The position numbers and the translations under genes are program-made. A stretch of DNA of 64,000 bases from contig JAJGOT010000438.1 in NCBI GenBank assembly GCA_022457155.1, forward strand, positions 215,001 to 279,000, written 5' to 3'. Of this stretch, positions 31,238 to 42,345 are shown piece after piece. Below the pieces are notes generated by a model. The model searched no databases, was not told the DNA's origin, and saw nothing but the letters and a program-made list of their open reading frames with translations. Every line of letters begins with the position of its first letter. Within the stretch, counting starts at the first letter, position 1. Source of the stretch: Cladopsammia gracilis. Taxonomy: Eukaryota > Cnidaria > Anthozoa > Scleractinia > Dendrophylliidae.

Positions 31238-33146
31238 TTAAAGAGGAGGAAGCCAGTCCAAGTTCTTTTTGTGGAGAAATTATTGGATGGAGAACCATCG
31301 CACCACCGTTTCATTCATTTTGTCACAACAGTGCCCAGTTTAACTCAACCTCTGGAAGGTTTAAAGCAAAGGAAGACGGCTTTTACCTTACCAGTGCTAA
31401 TGTTTTAATCCAACATTCAGGTTTATCTCAAATTTATATGACTATATTACTTGATGGACAGAATAGCAAAGCCCGTCTGTACACCTTTCAGCCAAAACCT
31501 TCAAATTCCCCAAGTGGTGCTTTCGTTAGCACTTTGACTCTTGCGGGTACGGTTCGACTCATCGCAGAGCAGTATCTATCCATTTTTATAGACGTGCAGT
31601 GTCAAAGTGTTTCTTCGTGGAAAGTGTTGCGCAACAGCAGCTTTTCAGTTGTTATGGTGTCTCGATGGGAAAGTAATAATGCTGCGGGATTTTTGGCGAT
31701 GACAGGTGTGACCGGAAACGGTCCGTCGAAGTTTAATAAAGTCTATTACTGGGATCCAGTTTTCTATAAAAGTCTTAGTGTGTCGAAGTTTTCATCTGTT
31801 GACATAAACAACAGCGGTTTGTATTTTATACAAAGCACTTTAATTTTGCAAGACCGACTCGGTAACGCGACCTTTCACAGTGGAGTTTGTATTCCGAAAA
31901 CAACAATTGCCTTTAATGGCATTACGGCGTCCAAAGTGAGCGAGGGATTATCAGGCAACTTTGTGATAAGTGCATTTGGAGTACTTTACTTACGAAAAGG
32001 GCAGAAAATTGATCTGTGTACACGATCCGAAAATAATTGGAGATATTATGTAAAGAAAGGTTCTTTATTTTCTATTGTACGATTTCAGGCACCTGGTCAA
32101 CGGCCAGGCCTTCATCAAACCTTTCAACATGTTCGCAATGCATCTGTGCCTTGTGAGAGGTCAGTGATAACATCTGTGTCAACTGCTGGAAACCAACTCG
32201 CTTACATAAATAGCAATATGTTTAATCCAAATCCGAAATCACCATGTGACAAGGGAGACTATATGGCAACTTTAACTGGTACGTATTTTATATCACTAAT
32301 TTTCACTCTTGAAGGAAACGTCTCGGAAAATGTGACTGCCTGTGTTGGACCACGAAAGTGTGACGAGTGTTACGTTGAGGTTTTCAGTACCTTTAACCAA
32401 CAAAATAACAACACCGTTGGATTTGCAGGACTCCTGGATCTTAAAAAGGGCGAGCTAATCTCCATATGTCTAAAATCCCAAGATAACAGTTTCTCTCTTG
32501 TGTCCGCTTCGCGTTCCGTCCAATTTTTGAATGAGTTAGAACTTAACAGAACTGTTAAACTGAGGCATCGATCGCTAAGTTTTGGTTCAAGTGGATGGCA
32601 CGAGTTACTTGAGTGGAAGACCCCCAGTGGTGAAACATTACAGAACATTTCGGTGGTGCATAGTGGAATTTACGTTCTTTCAACGAATATGGCATTAAAA
32701 GTTGCTTTTGAAGGCCTTGTTGGAGTAAGATTAGAAGCAATCGGATCTGCACACCAAGAAGTTTTGTCAATTTCATCAAGTGCTAAAGCAGGTTCTAGTG
32801 TATCATTTAGCGTTGCTGTTCTTGTTCGTCTGAATGCATCGGAAGCGATTTCTGTTTTTTTGTTCTCTGATCCAAATTCCACATTCTTTGGTAACAACTC
32901 CACATTCTTTGCTACCCTGATTACGGATGATAATCAGCATCCTTGTTTGTCGCTGAGGTCCAAATCAAGTAGGTACAGCGGTGGTGAATGGTGGAAAGGT
33001 ATCGAGCAATGGGAAGACGTTGACGCACAATGTCTGTCTCCAAACTCAGAAGTCACCAAAGGAAGATTTATTGCCGATATGACTGGTGTTTATTTCGCTG
33101 CTGCTGTAGTTATGGTCAGGACTTCAAGTTCATTGCACCAAACAAG
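31238..33146 (+). CDS. Exon 3: C1q/TNF-like units five to nine (part)
   Basis: The exon is 1909 bp. It has a strong acceptor, a long T-rich tract ending TTTCGTCAG, at 31237, and donor AACAAG|GTAAAC at 33147. It enters in phase 1 (joining exon 2 to give Val) and leaves in phase 2. Four further jelly-roll units are complete and a fifth continues in exon 4. Typical strands are GFYLTSANVL, GLYFIQSTLIL, GTYFISLIFTL, GIYVLSTNMAL and GVYFAAAVVMV, each followed by an L-x-x-G/E-x-x-I strand. This half is richer in Cys than exon 2 (for example VGPRKCDECYVEV), suggesting disulfides, and in NxS/T sites. The first residues after the junction, KEEEASP, make a short acidic linker. The call is domain-level; which ligand it binds is unknown. 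Confidence 0.8.
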
Positions 33147-33768
33147 GTAAACCCAACTTGAAAACGTTCTTTGGGGTCCCGGAGATACTCCCCTATCTAT
33201 GCTATCAACACAGTAGGTATGTGCAGCCCCCAAAGGGTATGGTGTTTGAACAGTTTGCGCTTGAGAATGGATATAGAATTTGATAAACTTGAGTATGATT
33301 TATCTTCTGGTCTGAAAATAGATACTTACTTCTGCCAAGTTTGCTTGAAAATAAGCGTTAATTTTGGATAGGCCTGAATCCGAAAATGGGCAGGGAACAT
33401 TGCAATTTTGGTCTGAAAATGAGAAAGGTTTACAGAAGTGTGCCGCGCACAATGTCTGTCTCCATTTATTCCGTGATTAGACGTCAGTGAGGTGAGGCTA
33501 GCTTTGAAACATGACAAAAATGTAATTTTCATTTCATGTGCAAAATACGTTACCCTACAAAATATCACTATTCGTGTCATTTTGTGTCTCGTCGTTGCCT
33601 GGTCATTGTATTTTTTATTCTTTTTCTATATTACTCTATTGTTCTTGTTAGATCCGTGGTAATAATTGTGTTTCGTTATATTTGTAACTGCAATCAATCC
33701 TGAACACAAATCATAAAGTGTAAGCAACATATTGTAACCAACCGTGTATTCACTCCTCCTTTTTTCAG
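33147..33768. other. Intron 3; nothing recognisable
   Basis: Ordinary AT-rich intron sequence ending in an acceptor tract, ACTCCTCCTTTTTTCAG. No coding frame with a domain. Confidence 0.5.
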
Positions 33769-33983
33769 AATCATTGAACTTTTGCTATCAGTCAATGGAG
33801 ACTCGGCAAACACAAATGGTTTAAAAGCAACAAAAGCTGTTACAGCCGGTTCGTCTGTTGTCCTCAGCTTATCGGCGACTGTTTACCTGGAGCCTTGGCA
33901 GACTTTGTATCTGATGATTAGAAGCAGTGGTGCTGGTGCGGTGGAAGTAGTCAATGGAAGCACTTTCAGTGTGGCGCTCATAG
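33769..33983 (+). CDS. Exon 4: end of the ninth C1q/TNF-like unit
   Basis: The exon is 215 bp, with acceptor CCTTTTTTCAG at 33768 and donor CATAG|GTACAT at 33984. It enters in phase 2 (completing Arg) and leaves in phase 1. It encodes the C-terminal strands IIELLLSVNGD, VVLSLSATVYLEPWQTLYLMI and GSTFSVALIG, matching the closing half of the other units. This is the only C1q-like unit in this gene split by an intron. The last 17 bases of the exon and the donor are the founder of a minisatellite that follows. Confidence 0.75.
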
Positions 33984-34735
33984 GTACATGTATAGTCTTG
34001 ACATTTGTTTTACGTTCAATGCGGCGATCATAGTTACATGTATAGTCATGACATTTGTTTTATTTTCAGTGTGGCGCCCAGTTATAGTTACATGTTTAGC
34101 CATGGCATTTGTTTTATTTTCAGTGTGGTGCTCATCGGTGCATGTATAGTCACGACATTTGTTTTAAGTTCAATGTGGCGCTCATAGATACAGTACCTGT
34201 ATAGTCATGACATTTCTTTTACTTTCAGTGTGGCTCTCATAGGTACATGTATAGCCATGACATTTAGGACAAACTGAATGCAAGGCTGGCTCTACGGCAA
34301 TGGGCTGATCTATTTAGCGGCCAATATTTCGGCTAGTAAAAGATAGTATTTTTCTTAAGTATGGCCCTGGCCCCGAGGAAGGCTAATTTTGTTAGCCGAA
34401 ATATTGGCCGCTAAATAAATCAGCCCATAGATCCAGCCTTGCATTCAGTTTGTCCTATACACTTCAGGTGACGTCTGGCTCGAGCATCTCTACATAGAGA
34501 TCCGGCAAAACCGAACCAGTGCATTTTATTTAGTCGTTGTGTGGACCTCTGCATTCAACGTTTTCATGACATTTGTTTTATGTTCAGTGTGTCGGTCATA
34601 GTTACAGTATAGCCATGGCATTTGTTTTACGTTCAGTGTGGTGCTCATAGTTACAGTATATATAGCCATGGCATTTGTTTTACATTCAGTGTGTCGCTCA
34701 TAGGTACATGTATAGCCATGACATTTGTTTTAAAA
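33967..34735 (+). repeat. ~50-bp minisatellite derived from the end of exon 4
   Basis: The unit CAGTGTGGCGCTCATAGGTA followed by CATGTATAGTCATGACATTT and GTTTTATTTT recurs about nine times with variations. The first copy spans the exon 4 end and its donor. Each copy carries a TTTTCAG-like acceptor, about 14 bases of exon-like sequence and, in copies near 34227 and 34702, an intact AG|GTACATG donor. A 190-bp foldback plus about 100 further bases (34266-34562) interrupts the array. Confidence 0.85.
34266..34455. mobile_element. 190-bp foldback element inside the minisatellite
   Basis: AGGACAAACTGAATGCAAGG at the left pairs with its reverse complement at the right end, and the inner arms (GGCCAATATTTCGGCTA) pair too. 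On the + strand, CGAGGA, a GGCTAA/TTAGCC hairpin and GAAAT at 34374-34402 look like a broken hammerhead core, so the element may be a relic of a Penelope-type terminal repeat. Confidence 0.75.
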
Positions 34736-34859
34736 GCGAAGGTAACATTTTCTGTCCCAAGCTGGTGATAAATAACAACCACGTTTCCTTCTTTTATCAT
34801 GCGCCCTAAGCTGCGATTTGAATTAGAGCTTCCTTTTCATCATAGTGTTTTCATTATTA

Positions 34860-35200
34860 CAGCCATGCTCCGTCACGCTTGACCAGTATTTTTGAAAATT
34901 GAATGGAGTTTTCAAGATTACGCGTCGGTTTTGAAAATTCATTCCGAGATTCGGAATTCCCGTGAGAATTTTACCGCAACAAGAGCAACAAAATATCATT
35001 TTGTTTGAAATGTTACATATCCGAACAATATTAGGTTTTTTAATGCGTGCAGCGAAGTTATTTTCCGTTAATTCGTGACTTTCAAAGTGTTTTCCACAGA
35101 GATCTTCAAGGTTTCATTCAAATTTCGGACGTTACAAAGAAATATTCAAATGTTCACTTCATTCTCTAGATTACTGGTCACGCGTGACGGAGCATGGCTG
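34860..35200. mobile_element. 341-bp Tc1/mariner-like MITE
   Basis: The ends CAGCCATGCTCCGTCACGC and the matching inverted right end (about 29 bp with one or two mismatches) are flanked by TA on each side (34858-34859 and 35201-35202). TA duplication and CAG-type ends point to Tc1/mariner. It is non-coding. Confidence 0.75.
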
Positions 35201-35524
35201 TAATTATTTCAATGATCAGAGCATTATTATTGACACGTGGAAATAATACACTAAAAAGGAATGGCGTAAAATTTATAAAAAAAACTTTTTCGTGACAAAC
35301 GCATTCTTTTTTAAGTTAATGTCTACCTAGCATTTGTACCAATAAATTATAGCCACAGTTACAATTAGAAAAAAAATCTCAAATAACATTACTAAACAAA
35401 ACATCAAAAATTTCAACAACTTTTTAATTACAAATCATTATTGATTATGGCCTTTGGATTATGGTTTATAGATTGTATAAAGTGTTGGTTTTAGTGACAA
35501 ACGTATCGCGTTATGTATTTGTAG

Positions 35525-35706
35525 ATGGAACAAAGTACTACAAAAAAGTGGCCAAGAATGTTACTCACTTTGACAATGGCCCTCGTATTGTACGTCATCC
35601 ACCACCGTCCGTGAGCCTCGGCGATGATTTAGGGCTGAATATTTCATGGAGGTGCGATGCCGTTGCCAAGGATGTTGTGACGTATAAATGGTTAAAGAAC
35701 GATCAG
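35525..35706 (+). CDS. Exon 5: first half of an immunoglobulin domain
   Basis: The exon is 182 bp, acceptor TATTTGTAG at 35524, donor GATCAG|GTGACT at 35707, phase 1 in and phase 0 out. It encodes a short linker (DGTKYYKKVAKN) and the start of an I-set-like Ig domain: PRIVRHPPPSVSLGDDLGLNISW, the first Cys (RCDAVA) and the strand-C Trp (VTYKWLKND). Joined to exon 6 it makes a complete domain. Ig domains of this type mediate protein contacts at the cell surface. The polypyrimidine tract of the acceptor is modest. Confidence 0.75.
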
Positions 35707-35804
35707 GTGACTTTGAGTTTGTGTTGTCAGTGTTGATGATAGCACTGTAGTAGGCCAAAATATTGCTTTAGATCTAAAACACACGACATTAATTAATATC
35801 ATTC

Positions 35805-36697
35805 ATGGCCAGAAATCCGAGACAGTAAGCGGCCGATGTGCGGGCTCACAAGCTTTTTCGTTTCCCTTACAAATATTGGCAAGAAAAGGGTAGAATTGTT
35901 ATTTAAGGAAAATAATTTAGCTCTAAAGTATATTTTATAACTTCAAAGTCGATTTCAAATCACTAAAAGCTTTCTTTCCACGAACAAAGGGTTGCGCAAT
36001 GCCTAAAAGTACTTGTCACGCTTGTTGTCACGCGACCGTCACACCAAACGAAGAGAAATGAGAAAATCGGAGGCTACTATCCTTGTAGAACAGCGGTTTA
36101 CCAATAGAACAATATGTATTCCATGTACATTTTCCACTTTGATCTTCGGAGTTATAACCGGCCAAAACCGTCCATTTCTTCGGCGATTTTGGGCGCTATT
36201 GGCCCGTAACTTGAACAGTATTTTTGTTGTTTTTCATCGTCTTTTGGAAGCGGTTAAACGCCGTGGAAAGCTTTTAATTTTACACTAAAGATGAAGTTTC
36301 GAATGTACACAAAGCAATCAGCTATTTGGAAACGTACCCAGTACCTCCATCTGGCTCTCAGGACTGAAGGATTTTTTCATGTTTGTACGACAGAATTAGA
36401 GAAGACATGGTGGATTTGTGGCTTTTTCACTCTTATAAAGATCGACCGGGGGAAGTGGTTTAATCACTGCGAAACGTTTAGCAACATCGTTCACGAGGTA
36501 AAGGACATGATAAACCTCATTTTAAGATATTTGGAAGTTGAGTTACTGCTTTGATTCAGATTGTGACGTACGATGAAGAATAAAACAAGGTAACTGAAAT
36601 TTTCACTGTTTTCTTTGTAAATTCTTGAATGCCCGTTTGACTCGATTCGGTACTCGTGCGCCTGCGTGGCGGCCATACTGTCCCGGATTTCTGGCCA
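35805..36697. mobile_element. 0.9-kb TIR element in the Ig-domain intron
   Basis: Left end TGGCCAGAAATCCGAGACAG and right end CTGTCCCGGATTTCTGGCCA are inverted copies with one mismatch. The interior carries unrecognised frames (36013-36288 and 36291-36554). The superfamily is not assigned because flanking AT repeats obscure the target duplication. Confidence 0.65.
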
Positions 36698-36699
36698 TA

Positions 36700-36748
36700 T
36701 TAATTAATTAATTAATTAATTAATTAATTAATTAATTAATTAATTAAT
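36700..36748 (+). repeat. (ATTA)n microsatellite
   Basis: About 12 ATTA units shortly before the exon 6 acceptor tract. Confidence 0.95.
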
Positions 36749-36773
36749 CTATAATTTTATTTGTTCACATCAG

Positions 36774-36900
36774 ACCATCACGTCGTCTTACAACCTGTCT
36801 CTCACAAATGTGCAAGAGTCTGACTCGGGACGATACGTCTGTCTGGCGGAATATAATGGCATCAAGGTCTTCTCACAGGCTGCTAAGCTTGATGTTTTTG
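36774..36900 (+). CDS. Exon 6: second half of the immunoglobulin domain
   Basis: The exon is 127 bp, acceptor TTCACATCAG at 36773, donor TTTTTG|GTAAAT at 36901, phase 0 in and phase 1 out. It encodes TITSSYNLSLTNVQESDSGR followed by YVCLAEYNG and the last strand KLDVFG. The D-S-G-x-Y-x-C signature is the classic second half of an Ig domain and supplies the partner Cys for exon 5. Confidence 0.85.
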
Positions 36901-38125
36901 GTAAATATCAACTTACAATCCCCTTTTGGCCTTTAAATAGTTGTTGACTAAATTAAAGAGGAGACTCCTCCCCACCGGCTCCTCTCTAGGTAATCATGAA
37001 CCAGCGTTTTGAGACTTAAATACCTATACGGGCATGTGCCGCCCAACGGGGTCGTTATTTTGGAACAACTAATATATAACATGGGACATAGAAAAGAACG
37101 GGGTATAATATTTCGAACACCAAATTTTCAGTAGCCATTTTAAATTATTCATAGAGAATTTTCTCAACAAAGTATGTTTCTTTGGTCAGTAATATCACAT
37201 CGAGAATATCACGAGCAAACTGTTTCCCGTGTGGCTTGCAGTGACATTATCATACAATATAACGCGTTCGATAACGCGTGCGTGGCTCTATGCTGGGGTG
37301 AGTGATATTGCGTCAACTATTGTGTGGAGCAGAATTGTTGTATTTGGATGTATAAGTCGAACAAAGAACAACAGTTCCTTCCCCTTATAAGCTTACAAAC
37401 GCATTGAATAAGAAACTGGAACCAATGATGATAATTAGAACCTGAATCAGAATATTATACAGTCTCTGGCTTCTATTCCTGTTTTGCTTGTGATCAATTT
37501 ATCCAAAGACGTCACCGCTATTCTTTAATTCTGACAAGCATGTTTGAAGTCCTCAAATGGACCAAACCTACGACATTGTTTAAAATGCCAGTATTTTTAA
37601 TACGAAACTTCACTTGCGAAAGCTTCTAAAGATTTCATTGGTCGTTCGGATCCTATTGCTTATTATCCAGTTTTAATTATGCTGGATATTTTAGATAACA
37701 TGGTATCAGGGATGGAAATAAGGGAAAACAGATTGATAGGTGATTTTTTTGCGTGGGTGTAAATGATCATGACTCCCCCCCTCCCCCAAGCCGTTGGTTC
37801 CCCCCCCCCCAGTCCCCTAATCCACGGACAACCACCCCTCCCCCAACCACCAATTATTGTTATATTGATAATCAATTATTTAGAGAAATTTGGGTCAACC
37901 GTCATCAACAAAGTTACAGTACTTTGTGCAATAATTTGTGTCGCGTCTCCATATCTCAGTGAGTCATTTGAACTCGGATTTCCACTTCTCAAGAGTACTA
38001 CGCTTTGGAAGATTGTTCACCATGTTAAATCTCCACGAAAGTTTCATACCTCGTGCTTCCAATTCCACAACCTCAAATGTCAATTTTGAAACCCCCCTCT
38101 ACTTAATGAGTATCTACAGTACAAG

Positions 38126-38467
38126 TTGGACAGCGGTTTTAGTCGCGTACGTACCAGAGTTGTTCGAAGACACCGCCATTACCATATTATGGATAACTTC
38201 GAGGATTTTATCAACAATCAACATCTCGATTTACTAGAAAACCTGAAGGAAATGGAAACTCAGCTACGAGAAACATTAGAAAGTTTGTCGGCTGATGGCT
38301 CCCAAGATCTCTTGTCTGTCTTCGACTGCTATCTTTCATTGGAGGCAAATACCATGAACCTGCTGGTGAAACTGGATGAACAACAACATTTTTTTATTCA
38401 ACTCACACGATCTTTACAGAAAAGGAAAAAAGAAAATAATTTAAAAATAAAACTAGATTACAGATAG
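38126..38467 (+). CDS. Unknown 113-residue reading frame, coiled-coil-like
   Basis: The frame starts MDSGFSRVRTRV and contains MDNFEDFINNQHLDLLENLK, SLSADGSQDLLSVFDCYLSL and a lysine-rich end (QKRKKENNLK). Helix-forming heptads are likely. I do not recognise a family. It lies inside a possible hAT-like element within the host intron, so it may be a transposon exon rather than a host gene. The ATG at 38189 may be the better start. Confidence 0.3.
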   Translation: MDSGFSRVRTRVVRRHRHYHIMDNFEDFINNQHLDLLENLKEMETQLRETLESLSADGSQDLLSVFDCYLSLEANTMNLLVKLDEQQHFFIQLTRSLQKRKKENNLKIKLDYR

Positions 38468-38639
38468 AGAAGAGAAAAACCAAAGTAAAATAAAACAGAT
38501 AGAATTGGTGAGTTTGGAGCATCCAAATAGCTAGAGGACCCAAAAGGAAAACTGAGTTTATAGAAAAATACAATTTACATATACATCAATTAAGATAAAA
38601 AGTATTTCTTCATGAGCTAATAATATTAATTTAAGTATT

Positions 38640-38900
38640 TAATATATCAAAAAGAAATCGTCATTATTGATCATAGAGTTCTTAATAGTTTTACGAAATG
38701 AGGAGAGAAAAGGAATTTGTTTAGTATTAATTGATAGTGAATTCCAAAGGCGTGAACCAGTATAGCGAAGGGTACGAATGCCATATTGAGTAGATGAATT
38801 TGAGGAGAAACTGAATTTGAGACATTGACTGCGCATTTTTCATTTACAACGGCTCTTTTAAGAGCCACAACACCCATAAAAGCTTTGTCCAATGTCCAGA
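38640..38900 (-). pseudogene. CR1/L2-like LINE C-terminal fragment
   Basis: The minus strand reads FSFSSNSSTQYGIRTLRYTG followed by SRLWNSLSINTKQIPFLSSF and a lysine-rich end. This is the very end of a CR1-type LINE protein (compare YYRTVNIWNSLDP in the copy at 5943-6525). It is severely 5'-truncated. Confidence 0.65.
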
Positions 38901-39056
38901 TAAGATTAGATTTGATTCTTGTGAAATTTTGTTATTTTATTTCAGTCTTGGCTGGCAAATTTGATCGGTAATTACCGATCACCGGCCGTTATTTCCATCC
39001 CCGGGATTTAAGTGTTTGTTTTTTTATCGTTGTTGTTGCTGTTTTTGTTGTTGTAG

Positions 39057-39185
39057 ATACCAGACCTCAGTTCGAGAGCAAAGAGTTAACCGCGTCTGAA
39101 GACAGTAACGTTTCCATTGAGCTGATGTTCAGTGCCTTGACAAAACGACGCAGGCCTGCCAACGTTTCTCTCGTGATTGTGAAAG
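39057..39185 (+). CDS. Exon 7: first part of cadherin repeat EC1
   Basis: The exon is 129 bp, acceptor TGTTGTTGTAG at 39056, donor GAAAG|GTGTGT at 39186, phase 1 at both ends. It encodes DTRPQFESKELTASEDSNVS and an Arg-rich stretch. The P-x-F then xxE pattern is the start of a cadherin repeat. The middle is short and diverged compared with EC2-EC5, so calcium binding at this first repeat may be incomplete. Confidence 0.65.
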
Positions 39186-39383
39186 GTGTGTACAAGATAC
39201 TGCAATTGATAAGGCTAACCACAATATATTTTTTGAAGCCTTGCTCATTGGAGTGACGTTTGGGATTTATTCTAAAGCTTTTTATAAACACAAAAAACTT
39301 ATCATAGTTGCTTTTGGTTGCTTTATAACAAATTAAAAGAAAGAACAAAGGTTTGTAACTCATCGTCTTTCTTTTGTTCATAG

Positions 39384-39591
39384 GAAACACCAATAACACT
39401 TTTGTGCTTTCCAGAGTAGCATCAAAAGAAAATGTTTATTTGAGAAATCAAATCCCTTTTGATTACGAGACAATGAAATTGTATCAGCTGACCCTCGTTG
39501 CCACCAATCAGGACACAAAGAAAACAACCTCAGCTAACATAACAGTTATCATAACTGATGTCAATGACAACCCACCAATATTCACCAGCAG
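39384..39591 (+). CDS. Exon 8: second part of cadherin repeat EC1
   Basis: The exon is 208 bp, acceptor TTTGTTCATAG at 39383, donor AGCAG|GTAAGA at 39592, phase 1 in and phase 2 out. It encodes FVLSRVASKENVYLRNQIPF, DYETMKLYQLTLVATNQ and DVNDNPPIFTSR. The LDYE-like, xTVxAxD-like and DVNDNPP motifs are the calcium-binding landmarks of cadherin repeats. Downstream intron sequence (GTAAGATACGATCAAAAACG) resembles that after the later EC exons, showing common origin by duplication. Confidence 0.85.
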
Positions 39592-40343
39592 GTAAGATAC
39601 GATCAAAAACGTAGTTATGTACACTTATTGAAATTCATATGCCGTTGCGACGATTGTCCACTTTCAAACATGTTTTAAAACTGAACATGCACTCTCATTT
39701 TGTTGTTTGTTCGTTGACGTTTGCAAAGTGAAGTTTATGTTGTTTTTTTACTTTGATCTTGCCACGTTTGGAAGCAAAAGGGTCAAAATTGTTAAAAACG
39801 TGTATTGTTGAATCGGTGGATTAGCTTAGTGGTGTAGCTGTAAAACGCATAGGGCATTAGAACTTAAGATCATCCTTACTACATTTATTTTATGGCATAT
39901 CTTTGTGGAAGACACTACTTCACATAGCCTCTCTTCACCCGGATGTATAAATGGCTACTGGTGAAGTGTTTGGAAACCCTACCCAAATGTGGGGGTGTAA
40001 ACTTGGTGGGATATGGATTTACTATTCATCGTGCATCACTGAGTTGCAAATTATCACATGCAGTAAAATATCAAAGTTTTATTTTAAAAATACGGTTTCT
40101 CCAAATGCCAGCTTTTCTTTTTGTTTAAACTGGCTTAGAAATAGATTTTGATCAGTTTTACTTTCTCTTTGCAGGTAAAATTGTCGATTTTTTAGCTCTG
40201 TTTGCTTGAAATCCTGTTAAAAGTTAGAATTCAAAATAATTTTAACACCTTTTCTTTGATTGATGTCCACCAAAACTCAACTATATCCACCTCTTTTGAA
40301 GGCGGTGGGTCGTGTGTTATTGGTAACCGCTATAAGCTCCAAC
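39592..40343. other. Intron 8, first part; nothing recognisable
   Basis: AT-rich intron sequence up to the hAT-like element at 40352. Frames near 39943-40151 have no domain. Confidence 0.4.
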
Positions 40344-40804
40344 CTTGTTAGAGGGGGACATTGGGGTTTGCGGTATTGCGGTATTGGACAATTTTTCATG
40401 CGGTATTTCGGTAATTCTAATCTAAAATTGCGGTATTGCGGTATTCTCAAAACCTGCGGGATTCGGTTTTTTAGCGTTTTGATCGGTATTAAAAATCATC
40501 CGCCAGTGTTTTACAACCCTTTTCGACCATTTTCCAGTTTCTTGTCGACCCTTGTCGTTTCGGAAACGCTTCGAAACATCTCTAAGGATCTCTGAGAGTC
40601 CTAAGATCCTCTAATCCGTCACGCGAGTTTATATTACATGAACTGGCGTGATAACAATTTGATCGTTTCAACAACCAATTAAAAGTCACGGCACTGACGC
40701 ACTGACATTTAATATTTAATATCGACCTTTGCTGACCTCCACCAAGGGTCCAAGATCATGACCAAACCTCGCGCTTTGCCACACAGACCAGACGTTATTC
40801 AACA

Positions 40805-40977
40805 TGGCTGCAGCAGCGAGATCCGCGATCGTGACGAGAAAAGTCGAAATGGCCGTAATCGATTGTGTGGGGCTATTTTACGAAGGGGGACAAGGCGACG
40901 TAAATTACCGAAAAAAGTTTAGGTGTCGGGTGAACAAAGAAGAAAAGCGGCTCGCCAAATTTAGGGAAAGCATTAGG
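40805..40977 (+). CDS. Exon-like frame inside the hAT-like transposon
   Basis: ATG starts MAAAARSAIVTRKVEMAVID, continues with CVGLFYEGGQGD and KEEKRLAKFRESI, then meets a strong donor, TAG|GTAAGT, near 40978. It could be the first exon of a transposon protein whose other exons have been lost or replaced. I do not recognise the peptide. Confidence 0.35.
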
Positions 40978-41307
40978 TAAGTTTAATTTGGATTGTTTCA
41001 TTGCACATCACCCGGGACATCAAAACGAAACCTGACCTGATTTGACCTGATTCTGGCATTAAAAGTATATAATAGTGATAAGGACAAACACAACAAACAA
41101 ACAGTGACCATCATTGCAAGGTTTGCTTGTGGTAATGGGTTGTAGTTGTCCGGAGTGCATGGCTTCCTTTGCTTTCATGGTCTTTTACAAGGATTGTGTG
41201 ACTGACTCTCTATGCTCTCCCGATGTGTTATATATTAAGTCATGAAGTGTTATTGCCCCCGTTTTAAATACGTATAAATGGACAACGAAGCACGCGTTCA
41301 GGTAACC

Positions 41308-41545
41308 TAAATTGAGGGTCGTGAAGGGGTAAAATGAGAGCTGGGATTTGCCTTTTTTAGAGGCTGGGAAATGGGATTTTGTACACTGGGACTGGGATTC
41401 ATGAAACAAAAACAATAGAAAAATGGGAATGGGATTTCAATTTGAGCAACACAGGCTGGGATTGTGGGATTTGAGCTGGGATTTGAAAAAAAAAAAAATT
41501 GCTGGGAAATGGGATTAGGACCCCCCCTTCACGACCCTCTAAATT
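41308..41545. mobile_element. 226-bp MITE with GAGGGTCGTGAAGGGG ends
   Basis: Element 41314-41539 has inverted ends GAGGGTCGTGAAGGGG and CCCCTTCACGACCCTC, with TAAATT repeated on both sides (41308-41313 and 41540-41545; 7 of 8 bases match if the ends are taken one base inward, as for hAT). The interior is built of CTGGGATTTG and ATGGGATT repeats. Confidence 0.8.
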
Positions 41546-41889
41546 ATGGATTCAAATGGACCTAATGAAGCAAACGTACGAGGAAATCGAAGTTAAGGAG
41601 AATTTGTTTTTCCTTGATTGAGTCATCACGTTAACCTGGCCCCACGTAATGATGTCAACGAACAGACTCCAATGGTTGGCGAAAGACATTCCTAAACCTA
41701 TACTAAACCGACTGAACCCTACCCTAAAATGCATTTGATGGACCTTGATGGCCTTTCTAGATGTGTTAATAAAGAATTGACCGCAGTACTAAAATGCAAA
41801 ATCTGCGTGTGGAGGTGGATACAATCTGCGTGTGGAGCTGAATAGATAGGTAAAAGTATTTTAAAGCATATGAAATATAGTGGCCCATC

Positions 41890-42173
41890 AGGTCGGTGCT
41901 TATCTCCGGTTTCCGTAGCATGAGACGATTACGAGTATGTGTGTACCTCCGTCCCCTGGATGGGATGCTACTCCTTCGCAAGGTTACCCACCAGCATTAC
42001 ATTTGTCGGTACCTATCTGTACACCTGGGTGGCGCCTGGGTGGAGAGAGGCACCGTGAGGTCCGTGAGGGTAAAGCGTCTTGCCCAAAAACACAACACAG
42101 TATTCGACCAGTACTCGAACCGGGCAATTCGATCCGGAGTCCAGTGCGCTAATTGTTTGGCCACCGCGTCTCC
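41890..42173 (-). mobile_element. tRNA-derived SINE
   Basis: On the minus strand it starts GGAGACGCGGTGGCC, with an A-box-like TGGCCAAACAATTAGCG near 42155 and a B-box GGTTCGAGTAC at 42111-42121. A non-tRNA body follows (TTTTTGGGCAAGACGCTTTA, then GTAGCATCCCATCCAGGGG). This is the layout of a tRNA-headed SINE. The same tail motif appears at 61490-61530. It is nested in the hAT-like transposon. Confidence 0.65.
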
Positions 42174-42345
42174 TACATTTGCTTGTAGAGTAATTTGCAT
42201 TTTCGATAAGACCGTTGTCCTTTCTTTCACAATCAGAAAAGTGAAACAATAGAGGTAACTAAAGTTGATTTTTGTTCACTATTAGCCAACAAGCTACTGG
42301 ACGTTACTGTCGTTACTCATTTTGCTAAAACGAACATAACTTGCC

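Larger units (their letters stand above)
37707..39003. mobile_element. Possible hAT-like transposon (weak)
   Basis: CAGGGATGGAAATAA at 37707 and TTATTTCCATCCCCG ending at 39003 are inverted copies with one mismatch, resembling hAT ends. I find no 8-bp duplication. It contains a C-rich run (37780-37850), an unknown 113-residue frame and a LINE fragment. Confidence 0.4.

Noticed and set aside
36013..36554. Frames of 91 and 87 residues between the Ig half-exons
   Set aside because: They lie inside a TIR element, have no known motif and do not fit the phase 0 junction between the Ig exons.
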